A stretch of DNA of 64,000 nt from assembly GCA_030141605.1 (NCBI GenBank), contig JAQGDQ010000025.1, positions 478,907 through 542,906 on the forward strand, written 5' to 3'. A program made the position numbers and the translations under genes. Positions 48,801 to 62,200 of the stretch are shown here, one piece after another; within the stretch, counting starts at the first letter, position 1, and each line of letters begins with the position of its first letter. The stretch comes from Tubiluchus corallicola. Its lineage: Eukaryota > Priapulida > Priapulimorpha > Priapulimorphida > Tubiluchidae. The notes beneath the pieces are model-generated. The model was not told the DNA's origin. It worked only from the letters and a program-made list of their open reading frames with translations, and ran no database searches.

Positions 48801-51800
48801 TTCCTGCCACTCCGATTCTCTGATCGACTGCCAGATGCTGGACAAGCTCTCTACTGTGACATTCTGCAACTGTGAAAGGTGCGACCAGAATTTATCTATC
48901 ATATCGTCTGTGCCATTACACGCTCTTGACGTGCTAAATGAATACCTGAAATGATGACAACTCATATGAATTAAAGGTGGCAACAACACTGTAGTGCAGT
49001 GATGCAGTGACACATACCACTATATCTACTGCTGTGACGTCATTTTTTCTACTTTTTAGACGATCCAAACAAAATCACTGGGCCCTAAAATCTACAATAA
49101 CAAAGCCACCTTAGTGCAACTGAAAAGAATGTATGTAAGGTGCAACAATACAAACTCTGTTGAGGATCTACCGTGTTGTAGAGGAAATTAAATATCTCGG
49201 AGAAAAACAGAAACCTGGTTTAGGTGAAACATCCGCCTGACATTACTTCTGTAATCATAAAGCAGCAAAATTTTTGTGTACTTGGTTTGCCTATATATGA
49301 TACCGATACTTCACTTTTGCATAAGTTGCTAAAATCAACGATGGTTCAAAGTCATGCTTGGCCAAAAAAGGCTGGTTTTTAAGTAGTGCAATGCAATGGA
49401 AGCACTGGTCTCAATGTAACAGTCTGGCTGTAAATTAACAGTTTTTGTAGCAATAATGATAGGATATTATTCCCACTCAAAATAATCAAAGCAATTATTT
49501 TCTGCTTACATTTGCCCCAAGATAAGCAGTTTTTTCGGTCTTTGTAAAAACCTTTCCATTCGGTCTCCGGACACCATGTAATCAAGGCAGGTGGAACAGT
49601 TGACATCTTTTAGTGATAACTCCGCTACAGTCAATGATGGCTGGGATGAGCCATATATGTGTTCCTCCTTTATTAGTCCCCACACCTCTTCCTCTAGTAG
49701 AACGGTCTTTGCAAGTTTCACGCACAGTCTCAAGCATTTTCTCTCGCACTCACTCAGCTTCCCTGAAAGGAAAATGATTACAACCCATGAAAAAGCTAAA
49801 CATAAATTACAATTTAATCTAAAATTTATTAGTGAAGCAAAATTAAATCATAGTATCATAAAAGTAAAAAAAAGTGGAGTGCTAATAGGATTGTGAGTAA
49901 AACCAATTCAATTGCTAAAAAACAGCAAAAGGCTGCAAAATTTCTAACAGTTTTAACACTCTGTGTGAATTTTGCTGAAAAAGAAAACTCTAGTTCACAT
50001 TCGAATAATTTTTTCAAAAATAGTTTTAAAAGTTGGCCTTCAAAAAGCTAACTGTTAGATGACTATGACATGGCTACAATTTTATTGCAAGACAAGAGTG
50101 AGTAATGTCATAATATGTCATACATGTATTTATATAAATGAGAATTACACAAACATTTGAAAAACAGCAACACAGTAACTACAGCACTGTGAATGGATAC
50201 CGACTGCTGTCGCACCTAGCAAGCAGTTTCCAAGCCCACTAACAGTAGTTTTGTTTCTATCATATTTGTTCAGTTCTTATCGAGTATTCTTTTGTGTATT
50301 TGCTCAGCACCATTTGGTGATGCACCGTGGACATAGCAAAAAATCGCATAACATATGAAAGAGATGGATACGTGGCATCATTTTGTGAGATTTACATATG
50401 TACTAGCACAAACATGCTCTATGTTGAAGGATTTTACTGTTAATTGTGTGATTTACCTTTTTTAAATGCTTGACTCTCCAGTTTGGCATTGAAATCAGTA
50501 GCTTTAGTTTTTAAGTCATCTTTTGCATCTGGTACTGAATAGTCATCATCATTGTCCTCATCCTCCTCTTCATCATCGTCCTCATCCTCATCATCATCAT
50601 CATCGTCACTGACCTCGTCTTCAAAAGAATGATTAGTTACTAGATCAAAGTCAATGTCCTCATCGTCATCATCATCATCACTTTCATCATAACTGTTGTC
50701 TTTGTCATCAAACCGAGTACCTGTCAGAGGGTCAAAGGCAAATCTGTCGTCTTGTGAGACCATCTGATTACCATGTACATCATCACTGTCATGAAGCAGA
50801 GAATCAGTTAGCAGATTAAAATCAGAGACATCAATTTTCAATAGCGAGTCAGGTTGCTTGTCAACCATTTTGTCTTCAATGTCCTCATCATCAAAAAGAG
50901 GATCAAGCAGAGGATCAAAACCAGGTACATCATTTTTCAACAGGAAGTCAGGCTCCTTTTCATCCAAATTATTGTCTAATTCCTCAACATCAAAGAGGGG
51001 ATCGGTTAGAGGATTAAAACTGGACACATCACTTTTCAGCAGGACATCAGACGCTTTGTCATCCAAATTAATGTCTAAGTAGTCCTCAATATCAAAAAGG
51101 GGGTCAGTTAAAGGGTCGAAATAAGAAAAGTCACTTTTCAAATCAAAATCAGATTCTTGTTTAAGAAAGCTGGCACTGGAATCTTCACCAAAAACTATCC
51201 CCTTGCCCACTGTACAGTCTGAAACATGTGGATGTTCAAAAAGATGAACACTTTGGTCTTCACTAATGTCTTCATCTTTATCAACAAATAAAGACTCCAT
51301 TGAAGCATCAGAATAAATGTTACCTTCTTTTTTCAGAGTATCTGGTACTCCAACAGCCAGTTCTTCGTTGATGTTTACGAGTTTGTCGCCATCTGTCACT
51401 GGTGCACTACAATCAGTATCACTGGTTCTTACCAAAGGATTGATTACATTACCATATGTACTTTCTGTGTCGTCTTTGACACATTTCTGATCATCCAGAT
51501 AAACATTCGAGCTGTCTAATCGAGTTTTCAATAAAGTAACATCAGCATCAGAACTAACGTGATCGCCTGCATTTTCCAATGGCACAAAACTAGTTCCTAT
51601 GCCTGAGGCTTTTTCATTGCTGTCAAGATCAACGCCATTACTGGCAACATGGCCAGTACGAGTAGCAATCTCTTCAAACACGTTAGTTTCATCTACATCT
51701 GGTAAAGTGTCCGAATTAACTGTCGGATTTTTCACCAATTTTTCTTGAATCAAAACATTCAATTTCTTCACTTCTTCAGTCAAGATATTTCTCAACTGTT

Positions 51801-54800
51801 GATTTTCGACTTTTACATCTTGCAGATTGTTCCTAATCTTATTTACCATGTTTCTCTGTTTCCTAATCTGCCTACTTTGTTGTTTGTCACGCTGTTGAAA
51901 AGCGGCTATCTTGTCTTCAACTTTTCCTGCGTGCGATAACAACAGTTCCTGATATTCGAGCTGCATTTTCATCAATTTTAATCTTTCTTTTTCTATTTCC
52001 AAGCTGACACTCTTATCAAGTTCATGTGAGACATCTTCCGGTGATGATTTCCCATGTTGTAAACTTTTTTCCAACAAAGACCACTCATAGCTAGTCAAAT
52101 CTAAAAATAAAATACAACAAAAACACCCTGTTAAATCATAGCATAATAAAATTATAAATTCATGATTTGGGCAGTGAGCAAGAATAGTTCTGTAGAACAT
52201 ACTTTAAGAAACAATGGAGACACAATGCACAATGCTCCACAAGGTACAAAACGTGTGCCTTGTCCTTTAATTACTCTAAGATTACATACAAACTACCCAA
52301 ACGATTATAAACGGAATCATAGATGTTTAATAATGTTTTCATTCTCTTATTAATAGATAATTCCGTCTATAACCTTTGTTTCATTAGCATTTACATACAA
52401 ACATCTCTTATTTATACCAAGTACAAGTTGCCATAACTTCAAATTGTTTATTGCCATAATTATATAGTTTATTACAATAAATGTAGTTTAAATGAGAAAA
52501 CAAAATAATAATTGTAGTATTTAGTCATCACGCTTACAATTACTTACCAATTAATTTAACTATAATTTGCGTCAAAACAGCTGCTGCTCCAAACAATATA
52601 AGAAGTGCGGTAATAAGCACACAAAGCAAGACTAGGATATTGAACATTCGACTTCTTTGGGTCGTACTTCTTCTCGACTTGTTACCTAAAAATTAATCAA
52701 AAATTTTTGCCTAGATTTAAATTGCTGTTTAATGTAGTAAAGTCCTTGTTCTGAAAGTGTAACCATTTGAAATTTTAAACTAATCTATTTAAGTAATCCT
52801 ACCTTGTTGGGTGTTGCTGTCACTTTCATCTGGTGCTGCCCTCTGAGAGGGCACTTCAGCAGATGTCTGCCTATGATGTAGTAACGACTCTTCTAAGTTT
52901 TCAGCAGCATCAGGAATCTCGTGATCATGACATCTAGAGTCGTCAGCTGTCACTTCTTTCGGTGCATTCTCTACCATGGGTTCGTCGTTAATTTCAAAGC
53001 TGGAACTGCTGCTGCCAGCGTCACTTTCCACATCAGCATCTTGGCTCTCATTAACAAAACCTGCAAGAAAATGTTATAGCAATGACGATAACCAACAACT
53101 GTACAAAACCAACTAATTAAAATGAGGGTGCAATAATACCACCCAATCATTTATAACAAATACAACTACAATGACAGTATCTCAAAAAATGGCATTGTGT
53201 TTACATTCAAATAGATTTTAATAATTTTGAATACCTACGAAGTGGAAAACTTCATTACAAAGGAAGATTGAAAAAATGTTCTGCAATTATAGGAACTTAT
53301 TAAGGCAACACCATGAATTCTCGATACAAACAGATGGGTAACTGCCTCTCTGCTTGCAATGTGTGTACATCCAGCTTGATATATTCTTATTGTGGTAATT
53401 TTGAAAAATAAACGAAACTAAACTAAACGAACAAAAGAGTTATTAAAAGGAGAACTGTGCAAATATTAAGCCTGAAAGGAGCAAAGTTTATTACAAAATT
53501 ATGCGACATATTTCTGCAAAACACTAACAACTAAGTTGTCAATAGTATGTCTTTCACGTGTTCAAGTAATTCTTTTAGTTGATGGATTGATCAGATTCAA
53601 AGCAGGGTTCCCACAGAATTATAAAATAAATTTCCCTGACCAATATTGATTTTCCGTGACCAAGAAAAGCAAAAATTGCATTACCAGTATTGATATTCAA
53701 ACCTTTTTGTGCATGGACATTCATACGTATACTGATATATAATGTGTCGGCCAATCATTATTTTTGGAACAGAAATCAAAACTGGGAGCCTGCCATAGCA
53801 AAATTTTATTTGAACACGAATCACTAAAAAATGTTTGGAAAAATATTGGTTCATGTCGATTATTTTTGAAACACTTTCCAATTCCCCTGACTTTCACCCC
53901 ATTTTCATCGTTTTCCCTGACTTTTTACCAAATTATCTTTTTCTTTGACATTTTCATGACTATCCAGGATAGTCTGTATTTTCAAGGATTTTCCAAGATT
54001 TTCCCTGACCCTGGAAACCCTGCAAAGGATTTTTTGTAGTTTTTTTTCACATGAAAAGCAAATCCTAGTGACTTTATTTACACAATTATTAAAAAATTTC
54101 CAAGAACACGTCACACAAATTCTTTCCTTCAAAACAATTACAGCAAGCTAAAAGACATTATATATTACTAGACTTGCAATACAATTTATTCTTCAACTGA
54201 AATTAAATAATTTGTTATTAAATTAAACTTTTTAAAAATTGGCTAAACCATCTATCCTAGAGGTATGGCTGAAGGAATGCTTGACTGGACTCCACAAATA
54301 ATTATTAATTTAACAGTGTAATTGGTCCAACCCTGTAATACAGCACATCAAAGCTTCCTCAACTTGTGTGAATATAGGAAGTTAATCTGTAAGTTCAATA
54401 TATTCCTCTTAGGAGCATTCCAATCCTAGTAAGCACTTTAGGAACTAAAATATTCTCAATAAAAACAAAACTTATCCTGTGTCACTAACAGTGTATTTAA
54501 AACTAATTAACCAAAACTGTACAGTGAAAAAATAAAGCATACTTTGTTAGATACCTAGAAACTATGAAATGCCATAATTATAATGCAATAGTTTGAATTC
54601 TGACATTATTTTAATATTTTGTTTTGAACTTGATGACCTTGCATCATTAAAGTAAAACATTCTTCACATGCAGTAGCAATACTATCAATAACACTTTAAC
54701 TGTGAGTACATAACCTTCATGAAATAATGAGCTAATTCTCCCATAGATGGCAGCAGGAGCTAACACACTAAGGAATAGTTAGTTCATTCATTTTTATCAG

Positions 54801-57800
54801 CGTTCATAGCTTATGGGAAAGAAATCTACATCTTGCAACAAAGAAAAACATTTGTAAAAAGTAAAAGTTTGTCAGATTTATCTTTAATTTACAAAACACA
54901 ATTTAAAACATGTACATTACTAACACACCACAAGTTCTTACTGCTCATATAGTTAAGTTATATAAACGTAAGAGAGGGTAACTACATCGGTGCCTATCTA
55001 CTTGCTTTCGGAGCTACGTAAAAGACCAGTGTGTCTTCCTCGCTCTGGGAAAAGTCCCCGGATCCAGGGTAGAAAGTACCGAGCTGTAACTGGCTTCAGC
55101 TTGATTAAAGAGCTGCTTAAGGCTGTGAAGCCCTTTTCCTGAGGGCAGAGCTGCAGCGTAGTCAGGTGTTCATCAAAGCACAGTTATGCAAGTGGCACAT
55201 TAAGTGCTAACATGATGGGGCTTATTCAAAAGACACCAAACTTTTGAACAACTGCAAAGTGGCAAGTGTGAACATATGAACAGGTAGGGCAGAAACAAAT
55301 TGATGTTTCAAACGTAAAACAAACTATATTTTGCAGGAATCTAATCCAAATACCAAAACTAATGCATTATGGGATCATATCAGCTACACGGAATGCATTA
55401 TTCCTAGTGAGCTTTTTATCAAACAGTCAAAGTACGGATCTGTAAGTGAAACTAGAAATGACCTAATAGTATTTCTGTAGTAAGCACAAGATTGCAGAAT
55501 TAGGCTAAATCAATAAGAAGCTAATTATAAATAAGCTATTTTTATATTAAAGTTGCCAAAACAGATAAACTCTTTTTAGTAAATCCAAGAGGGATTAGTT
55601 ACAAATACTAACAACATGCAAATATTTAGTAGATCATTTCTGGTTCTGCTGAAAGATCTGTACACTGACTGACTGATAATAAATATAGTAAGACTTATTC
55701 TTCCATATCGCTGGCCGTAAATGATAATATTGTGGTAATACTGAAAGTAAACCATTTAAAACAAGAATATATTCACTTTTAAAATCTCTCAAGTAACTTC
55801 ACTATTATTATTATTAATATTATTAATAAAAGTGATTTTTTTAAAAGCAATTGCAATAAAGACACCTGCAATTGAAAATGTTTAAATGAAGAAAAACCAA
55901 TCACTTAAAACTGGAAATCAGTTTAAAAAAGCTAGATGTCTGTAGTTGTTTAATTATTGTAAATAAAAAAACAATTATCAATGCTGTACAAAGGTGTATT
56001 ACAACAGTTTTTTGTTTCCTGCTGAAATAGGCAACTACTTTAATAACATTTAACAGTACTTTTCTTGTGAATCACAATTTGAGTGCAGGTGGTGTGTAAT
56101 TTGTGTCTATTGTCTAAGATGTGTTTCTCATGTATGTTGCTACTACCATTGTACAACTTTATTGCACGAACTGCACTAACTAAGAGCACTATTTGAGAAG
56201 AAATCTACATTAGTTCAATGACAAAAGCAAAATGATGCAACTCACCAGCGGTTGACGGTGCAGAATTTGTCAAGAAGCTATACTGGGAGCCTGAAGCTGA
56301 GGAAGACGCTAACAATACATCAACTGATTCTCCACAATCCAGTCTGTTCTCAGGCGTAAGCTTTACAAAATCCGATTCTATCAAACAAGCAAATTTCTGT
56401 TTAAATTTTGAAAATAAAAAAGGTTTATTTTCACGTCAAAATTTATTGCTCACACATGTCATTATAATTGCATGCACATTTTGCTTTTCTTTACAGCAAA
56501 GGAAAACACTTAATAAATAAAGCTTAAAAAAATTCGTCTTGAAATTTTGTATCACTTAAATACTGTCTTATTGCATAAAGATGTTGTGTCAGCAGTAAAT
56601 TTAAACTCCTGCGACGATCATTAGGCGCAGCCATTTTAACAGCAAGTCACTTAAAACAAGTTTAGATAACATTGAGCAAAGTTTGAAAAATAACCAGAGC
56701 ACCAGTTCCACATTCATCATTAACTAAGCAAAAGTTTAAATTTTTAAATTACTGTATATCGTCAGCCAATATTATTAAAATGAATAAGATGAGAAATATG
56801 ATCAATAATGCATTTCTTGGTGAATCAGTGGTGCACACTGGGATCGGCAAGGCAGTGCCGTTTTATCAGGTGGCATGTACATTTTAAATTATTAAGAATT
56901 ATCTGTTTCGATTACATAAGTCTTTCAAACAGTTAGGCGTAAAGCTAAGTTATCTTACTTTGTATGGAAGTGCTTTAGCATATACCTTAAAATTCCTTTT
57001 CTTTCCCTTTTTGTGTTATTTTGTAAAACTGAGGCAAAAACATATAATGCATATATAAATTCAAATGTATCACATGCTTTTATCGGGCCATAATAACATT
57101 TTTAAATCACAATTACTACCAGTATTTTTAGAGTTGGCACACTATGCCGACAAAAACTAATAATATGATGGTTATTCTAAATAAAAACTTGATAAGCAAA
57201 CGTGTTGATGACCACCCGGAAAATCTCTGAGCGATTTTATTTACCATACTGCTCCTGGCTATTTACCTTATTGGAGGAGGATGTACACACATCCATACTT
57301 GACTAAGACACCTCTGCTGGTTCAGTGTCTCATCTTAGTCCTAAAATGATCATTAGAAATGAGCTAGGCCAAGGTCTTGCCACAACAATCTGCCAGCCCG
57401 CTAAATGCCAGATGTTGGCTAGCAGGTGCAAACTAGTACAACAGATAAATGAACAAAAAAATTATAATTGTGAATCTGGACTTACTGTTTGGTACCAGCG
57501 GTTGATAATCTGCATCATTGGTTACGATTTTATCTATAATTACTATTACTACTACGTGTCTCATCACTATCATGTGAACAGTAAATTACAGAAAAAATCT
57601 TCGAGTCCAGCCTGAACTAGGAGGCCTAATAAATGCTAAAACTACCACAAAATGGCACATATGCTCGAACTGCACGTAATGAACATGTACATAATATTAT
57701 TACTTATAATTATTAAGGCAATTATACACATTGCAGCCCTTCAGATAAACATCTTTTATAACCACACGTTTTTTAGTAGCATATTTAGATATAATAGGTA

Positions 57801-59275
57801 GCTAGATTTTTAATTCTAGGTATTTAAGAAAATTACCTCCCGATTCACTATCACCAGTTTCTTCGGCTGCAATGTCAGCTTTTGTTTCACCACTATTAGT
57901 TGTTTCTGTGGGTGTCATTTGTGTTATATCTTCATCACAAAGGCTCTCTCCTAAACTCAGAACAATGTAGAATCAACCATACAGTCCTTTACATGTTGCC
58001 CTTATTCTAATATTAAACTTTATAATATACTGCAGTTTTACAGTGTACACAAATAACTATGATAATATAGTGCAAAAATTCAATGAAGACGTGCAGAAAT
58101 TGCAAACGTTCTATACTTAGAATTGTGAATACCTCTATAAAGACATAATAAAATGAATAGTAGTAAGCTATAAAGGTGCATGTAAACTTACTGTTTACCA
58201 ATTTGGTTACAGGATGACTGTATCTTACTATAAACAATTTTAAAGTATAAGAAATATATATATATATATATATATATATATCTTATAATTTAAAGTGTTT
58301 ATATATATATACTTTTGCATGCTATATATATATACTCAAATGATACTATATGGGTAATACTATAATTGTTTGAGTAAGTATAATTATGGCGAATTTCACT
58401 AAGCTTTACAACATATTAAATATGTTGTTAAATGAAGACATACTTGTAAAAACCAAAATGCATAATGCAAAAATACTAAACAGCATATGTGAACTTTCTT
58501 TGGATAATAGTAAATATTTGGATACCTGTAACTGCCTGAAAATTGACTAGTTCAGCTTCACGTGACATGGGTTCCTGTGACAATGAGCCTGAAAAACAAG
58601 GTACAGATTGCATGGTTCCACTTCCTGCTTTGCTTTCATTCCCACTTTTTTCACCCTGAAAAAATAACATTTAAGCTTAACTGGCTATGCCTATTCTGTA
58701 TTAACGTAAACATTTAAACTTGTAGTAGCTTGCAATGCCTAGCACAAGGGCACAATTAGCTTTGGAGCTCCCAAGTGCTGACTGGTCTACATGCTTTACT
58801 AGTAAAATGATACATGTAACGACTGCCTAGCAGCAACACACATCTGCAAAGAAATTCGCTAGTTTTGCAAATGCTGTGTAAAACCAACATGTGAAAATTA
58901 ATAGCTATTTGAAATAATATGAATTAATTTGCTAACTTTTATGTGCTTTCAAGTGTAAGACAAGTTAAGGAAAGCATTTTAGATTTGAGAACTCTTGCCT
59001 AAAGTTTTTACGCAAAAATATTCTTTAGATAAGCAAAGGGTAGTTCACAATCTCGATTATCAGATATAGTATTACAAAGTCAGAGATCACAAAAATCTTA
59101 CGTTAGACTCCTCAACGAGAACCCATTCACCATGTGAATTTTTGTCAGAAGAGTATTTCACTACACCAAGTGGATCAAGGTGAATGGAATCTGTGACATC
59201 CTCCCTGTCTGCATCATCTGGCTGAGAAAAAGGGTCGAGAGTTTGCAAGCAAACGAACTCTTCTTGTTTATCCAT
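45886..59275 (-). CDS. CCPG1: CCPG1/PBXIP1-family single-pass ER membrane protein, candidate ER-phagy receptor
   Basis: Twelve coding exons on the minus strand: 59275-59102, 58655-58526, 57950-57837, 56377-56246, 53060-52803, 52685-52548, 52100-50457, 49762-49510, 48945-48704, 48302-48172, 47528-46932, 46014-45886. The total is 3942 nt, giving 1313 aa, with phases closing exactly. The N-terminal half is acidic and Ser-rich, predicted cytosolic. It has W51-V-L-V54 in GEWVLVEES (LIR candidate, compare GWTVIS in human CCPG1 and SWVLAGS in PBXIP1), DEDITQMTP (D109-M113) and ESDFVKLTPE (D142-L146), both like the FIP200-binding FIR of CCPG1 (DSDIVTLEPP), and GSQYSF (170-174, human SSQYTF). A basic patch (NKSRRSTTQRSR) precedes one transmembrane helix at about 286-312. 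The predicted lumenal half has a coiled coil (about 330-405), F-[DN]-P-L-x-D-P-L-F repeats (about 636-780), an Asp/Glu tract (about 786-840), helical exons with Cys and Trp, and a C-terminus carrying two W-x-F-x-R-A motifs. By analogy it would tether ER to the autophagy machinery; the lumenal half has no clear vertebrate counterpart, so PBXIP1-like is the alternative. Confidence 0.78.
47710..47830 (+). repeat. tRNA-derived SINE-like copy C
   Basis: A degenerate B-box AGTTCAAATTT (47774-47784) is followed by AGTCTCAGTTTTTCATATATCC and a TTTTGATTAAGTTTAA body, matching copy B at 17146-17260. It lies in an intron of the CCPG1-like gene. Confidence 0.5.
53603..54022. mobile_element. CAGGGTT-terminus DNA element
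   Basis: It begins CAGGGTTCCCA and ends CTGGAAACCCTG, short inverted termini. CAAAG occurs on both sides (53598-53602 and 54023-54027), a possible 5-bp duplication. The interior repeats TTCCCTGACTTT-type words several times. It is 420 bp and non-coding, in the large intron between CCPG1-like exons 4 and 5. The superfamily is undecided. Confidence 0.6.
54975..55190. other. G+C-rich island inside a CCPG1-like intron, nature unknown
   Basis: About 200 bases near 50% G+C stand in a roughly 33% background. On the minus strand a 60-codon frame without ATG is open (ending GLLRSSESK and stop). On either strand short stems are possible, for instance GGCTTCA with TGAAGCC. It could be an unannotated exon, a structured RNA, or the remnant of an inserted gene. 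I cannot choose between them. Confidence 0.4.
56525..57003 (+). repeat. Dispersed repeat, copy 1 (pairs with 63261-63715)
   Basis: It shares CGTCTTGAAATTTTGTATCAC, CTGTCTTATTGCA, AAGTTTAGATAAC and the CTATCAGGTGGCA-like segment in the same order with the copy near the window end. Identity is moderate. It has no coding frame and no clear termini, so the class is unknown. Confidence 0.7.
58254..58281. repeat. (AT)n microsatellite
   Basis: About 14 AT dinucleotides in an intron of the CCPG1-like gene, with further short TATATA runs up to 58333. Confidence 0.9.
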
Positions 59276-62200
59276 GTTCCCTGCCCTATTTCAAATACAA
59301 TGAAAAATGAGAGTAAGAGTGATCACAAAAAATAATAAAATGAAACGTTCACAGTTTAATTCCATTTAAGTTCAGTAGTCAACTTCTCTCCACAGCCGTA
59401 ATCAAATAAAGTTACGATTACAAAATACCAAGTTAACTGACACAAATTGATTTGACCTACCCTACAAATTGCATAATGTACGAGTTTGCATACATGTCGA
59501 CTTGTTCTAATAAATTGCTAGGGTAGTCCTCAGTCAGTTTATAGAATAATTATGAACTCATATATAAAAACATTATGCTAAGACAACAGTTTTCTTGTCA
59601 AAGCTTACCATAGAAGTAAATAATTCAGTTAAGCCAAAACACAATGCATCAACCCCATCAACCAAAATCAGTCACTGTTCTCTTCTCATCTGACACCCTT
59701 GGGCTGTTGCCAAGGCTTGACGTGTCATTATAAAGCTGTTAGCCGTAAATCTGTTTCAACCAAAATAAATTTTGAACAAATTACAAAGTAGCTGCAAAAT
59801 TCGCCTTAACAGCTTCTTTAGTTTCCTGTATGTATTGAAAGGAATTTTCTTTTTACGTTGAAATTTGTAAACAAAACGGATTTCTTTGCACAATTATTAC
59901 GCTACCAGACGTCAGTATGACATTTTGACGTAAATATTTACACGTGCACGTGCTTTCCAATCAGCCTATAAGCAAGTGACCAGTATGGGAATGTTCAAAA
60001 TTTCGTGACTGTGCAAGCATAAAGCTTAGAAAGGTGATTTTTCCCACAACTCTTAAGTAGAAGTTCGCGCTAGACGAAAGAAGATGCACGTGTTACGTAC
60101 CCCTAACTTAAGATAGCTTAACTAATGATAATAATATGCATTAGTATTGATTGGTGGTGCGAAAGGGAGTTAAAAAATGAAACTGTTGCGATGCCAATGA
60201 ACACAATAATATAAATTATTGTTAAACATTTGCTCTGAACTTAACTGAGTCACTGCTAGAGTCGCAACTCCTGAAACCTTGCACCGATGCTACTGTTAGA
60301 AATGACATGACACTAAAGTTCTTTAACTTTGAAAAAAATATTTGAAGTTGAGCTTTTTTCATAATTAAATAAACCTAGATTAATTTATGACGATACGATT
60401 CATTTCTAGCGTCAATTATACTATTTTTAATAGGGTTTGAATATTATGACAACATTAATATCTGTTATGTAGCAAGGCTTTGTAGGAAGATCTGGTGCTT
60501 AAGATAAGCAGTCACAGTAAATATAATAATTTACATACTCAATAATAGTATGTGTGTATATGAACTAATGCATACATCATATGCCATAAGTGTCGCTTAG
60601 CTTGAACAGCTATGCATGCTTTAACCAGGTATTCATCAAGCTAATGACTGTATCGTACTTTATCATAGTCATGCTATTAATCGTGCTTTGTTAACTTATT
60701 GCACCAATTAATCTACAAACTTGTAATGTGCTTTCATAACAATGACCAACAAAGCAGCACTAACAGGCTAAAGGTTTGTAACTTCCTGCATTGATACATT
60801 ATAATTTTAACTGCTATAGGTGCCTGAAATCTCTATTGGATAGCAGTGTTATGTAAATGGTGCTGGTTAATGGCATTAAACTGCTGCTGATGTCACATAC
60901 GCTTGTGTATAAACACCAAAATTTTCCATAATTCCTTATATTTTTCCAAAGATACAGAGGTCTGAAAGTAACAAGTCAAAAAAATAAATAAATACAGGAA
61001 AAAAAAATTGTGTCACTATTGTTAACATTTACAGAAAATTTATCTGGTCCCAGAATTCGACAATTTTTATTAAATTAGTTTTTTTTACATCAAACGATTC
61101 TGTACTGTACGACTGCCATATACTTGCTCTGGAATATAAGATACCGTAGTTTATATGATTAAATTCCATTTTTTTCTTGAAATTAAATCTTTAGCAGTGC
61201 TTTATTTTCTAGACCATCATGTAAGCAGATTGATTTCTTTATTGTTTTGCTGCCACGTATTGAGTACTTTTATACGCCGATTGGTTATTTTTCAAGTGAT
61301 TAGCTGACATTGTTCCGGCATTTAACTTTTTAACATGCAAAATATTTCTGCCATAACTAAAAAATTAATAAAACTATAAACTTGTAATTTTCACAGCCAA
61401 AAGTCAATGTAGTATGTTATCATGCTGATGAATTTCCATTTTATAGAGCAATTCTCAAGTTATTTATTATAATCTAAACTTTGGCACATTTTTTCTACTT
61501 CAACCAGATATATTGACTACTTTGGGTAATTTAAATTACTTTATTTTGTTGTAATTTTTGGTTAGGCGGTTATCAGTCAAGCTACAATTATCCATAAATA
61601 ATAATAATAATATTATGTAGTTATACTGATGTAGATAGATTTATGTTAATTTATTAAAATCTAACCATTGTTTTTCTTTTGATGATTACTATCTTGTTTT
61701 TATACTAGCCCATATCTGTTAACCAATCAGTTTTTGAGTCATTACATTTGCATTTATTATTAATGTATATGTGATTGTAAATGTTTTCTTCAAATAAATG
61801 TTGTTAAAACTAACATGCTTTTATTATAAAGCTAGAATAATCATAAATTATGTAAACCTCTCACAAACTGCTACTACACCTTTTCGTAAAGCATTGTTAA
61901 ATATGCACTATTAATTTACTGAGATAAACTATAGACTTTATTTTTACACAATGTATTTCAAAAGGTTAACAATGAATTTTATTTTTGTACAATATATTTC
62001 AAAAGATTAACGATGTATTTCAAAACTTTGAATACTCTGGAAAATGGTGTAGTGTTGCTCAATTAGATGTTACTGTATTTAAATTATTAGGAATGCTTAT
62101 TATAAGTGTGGCTGCCACGTGACTGCTATGTGGTCTTTCATGATCCCATCTCATTGCAGTTGTAGTAATTTGTGCACAGTATATTGTTTTATATATAAGT

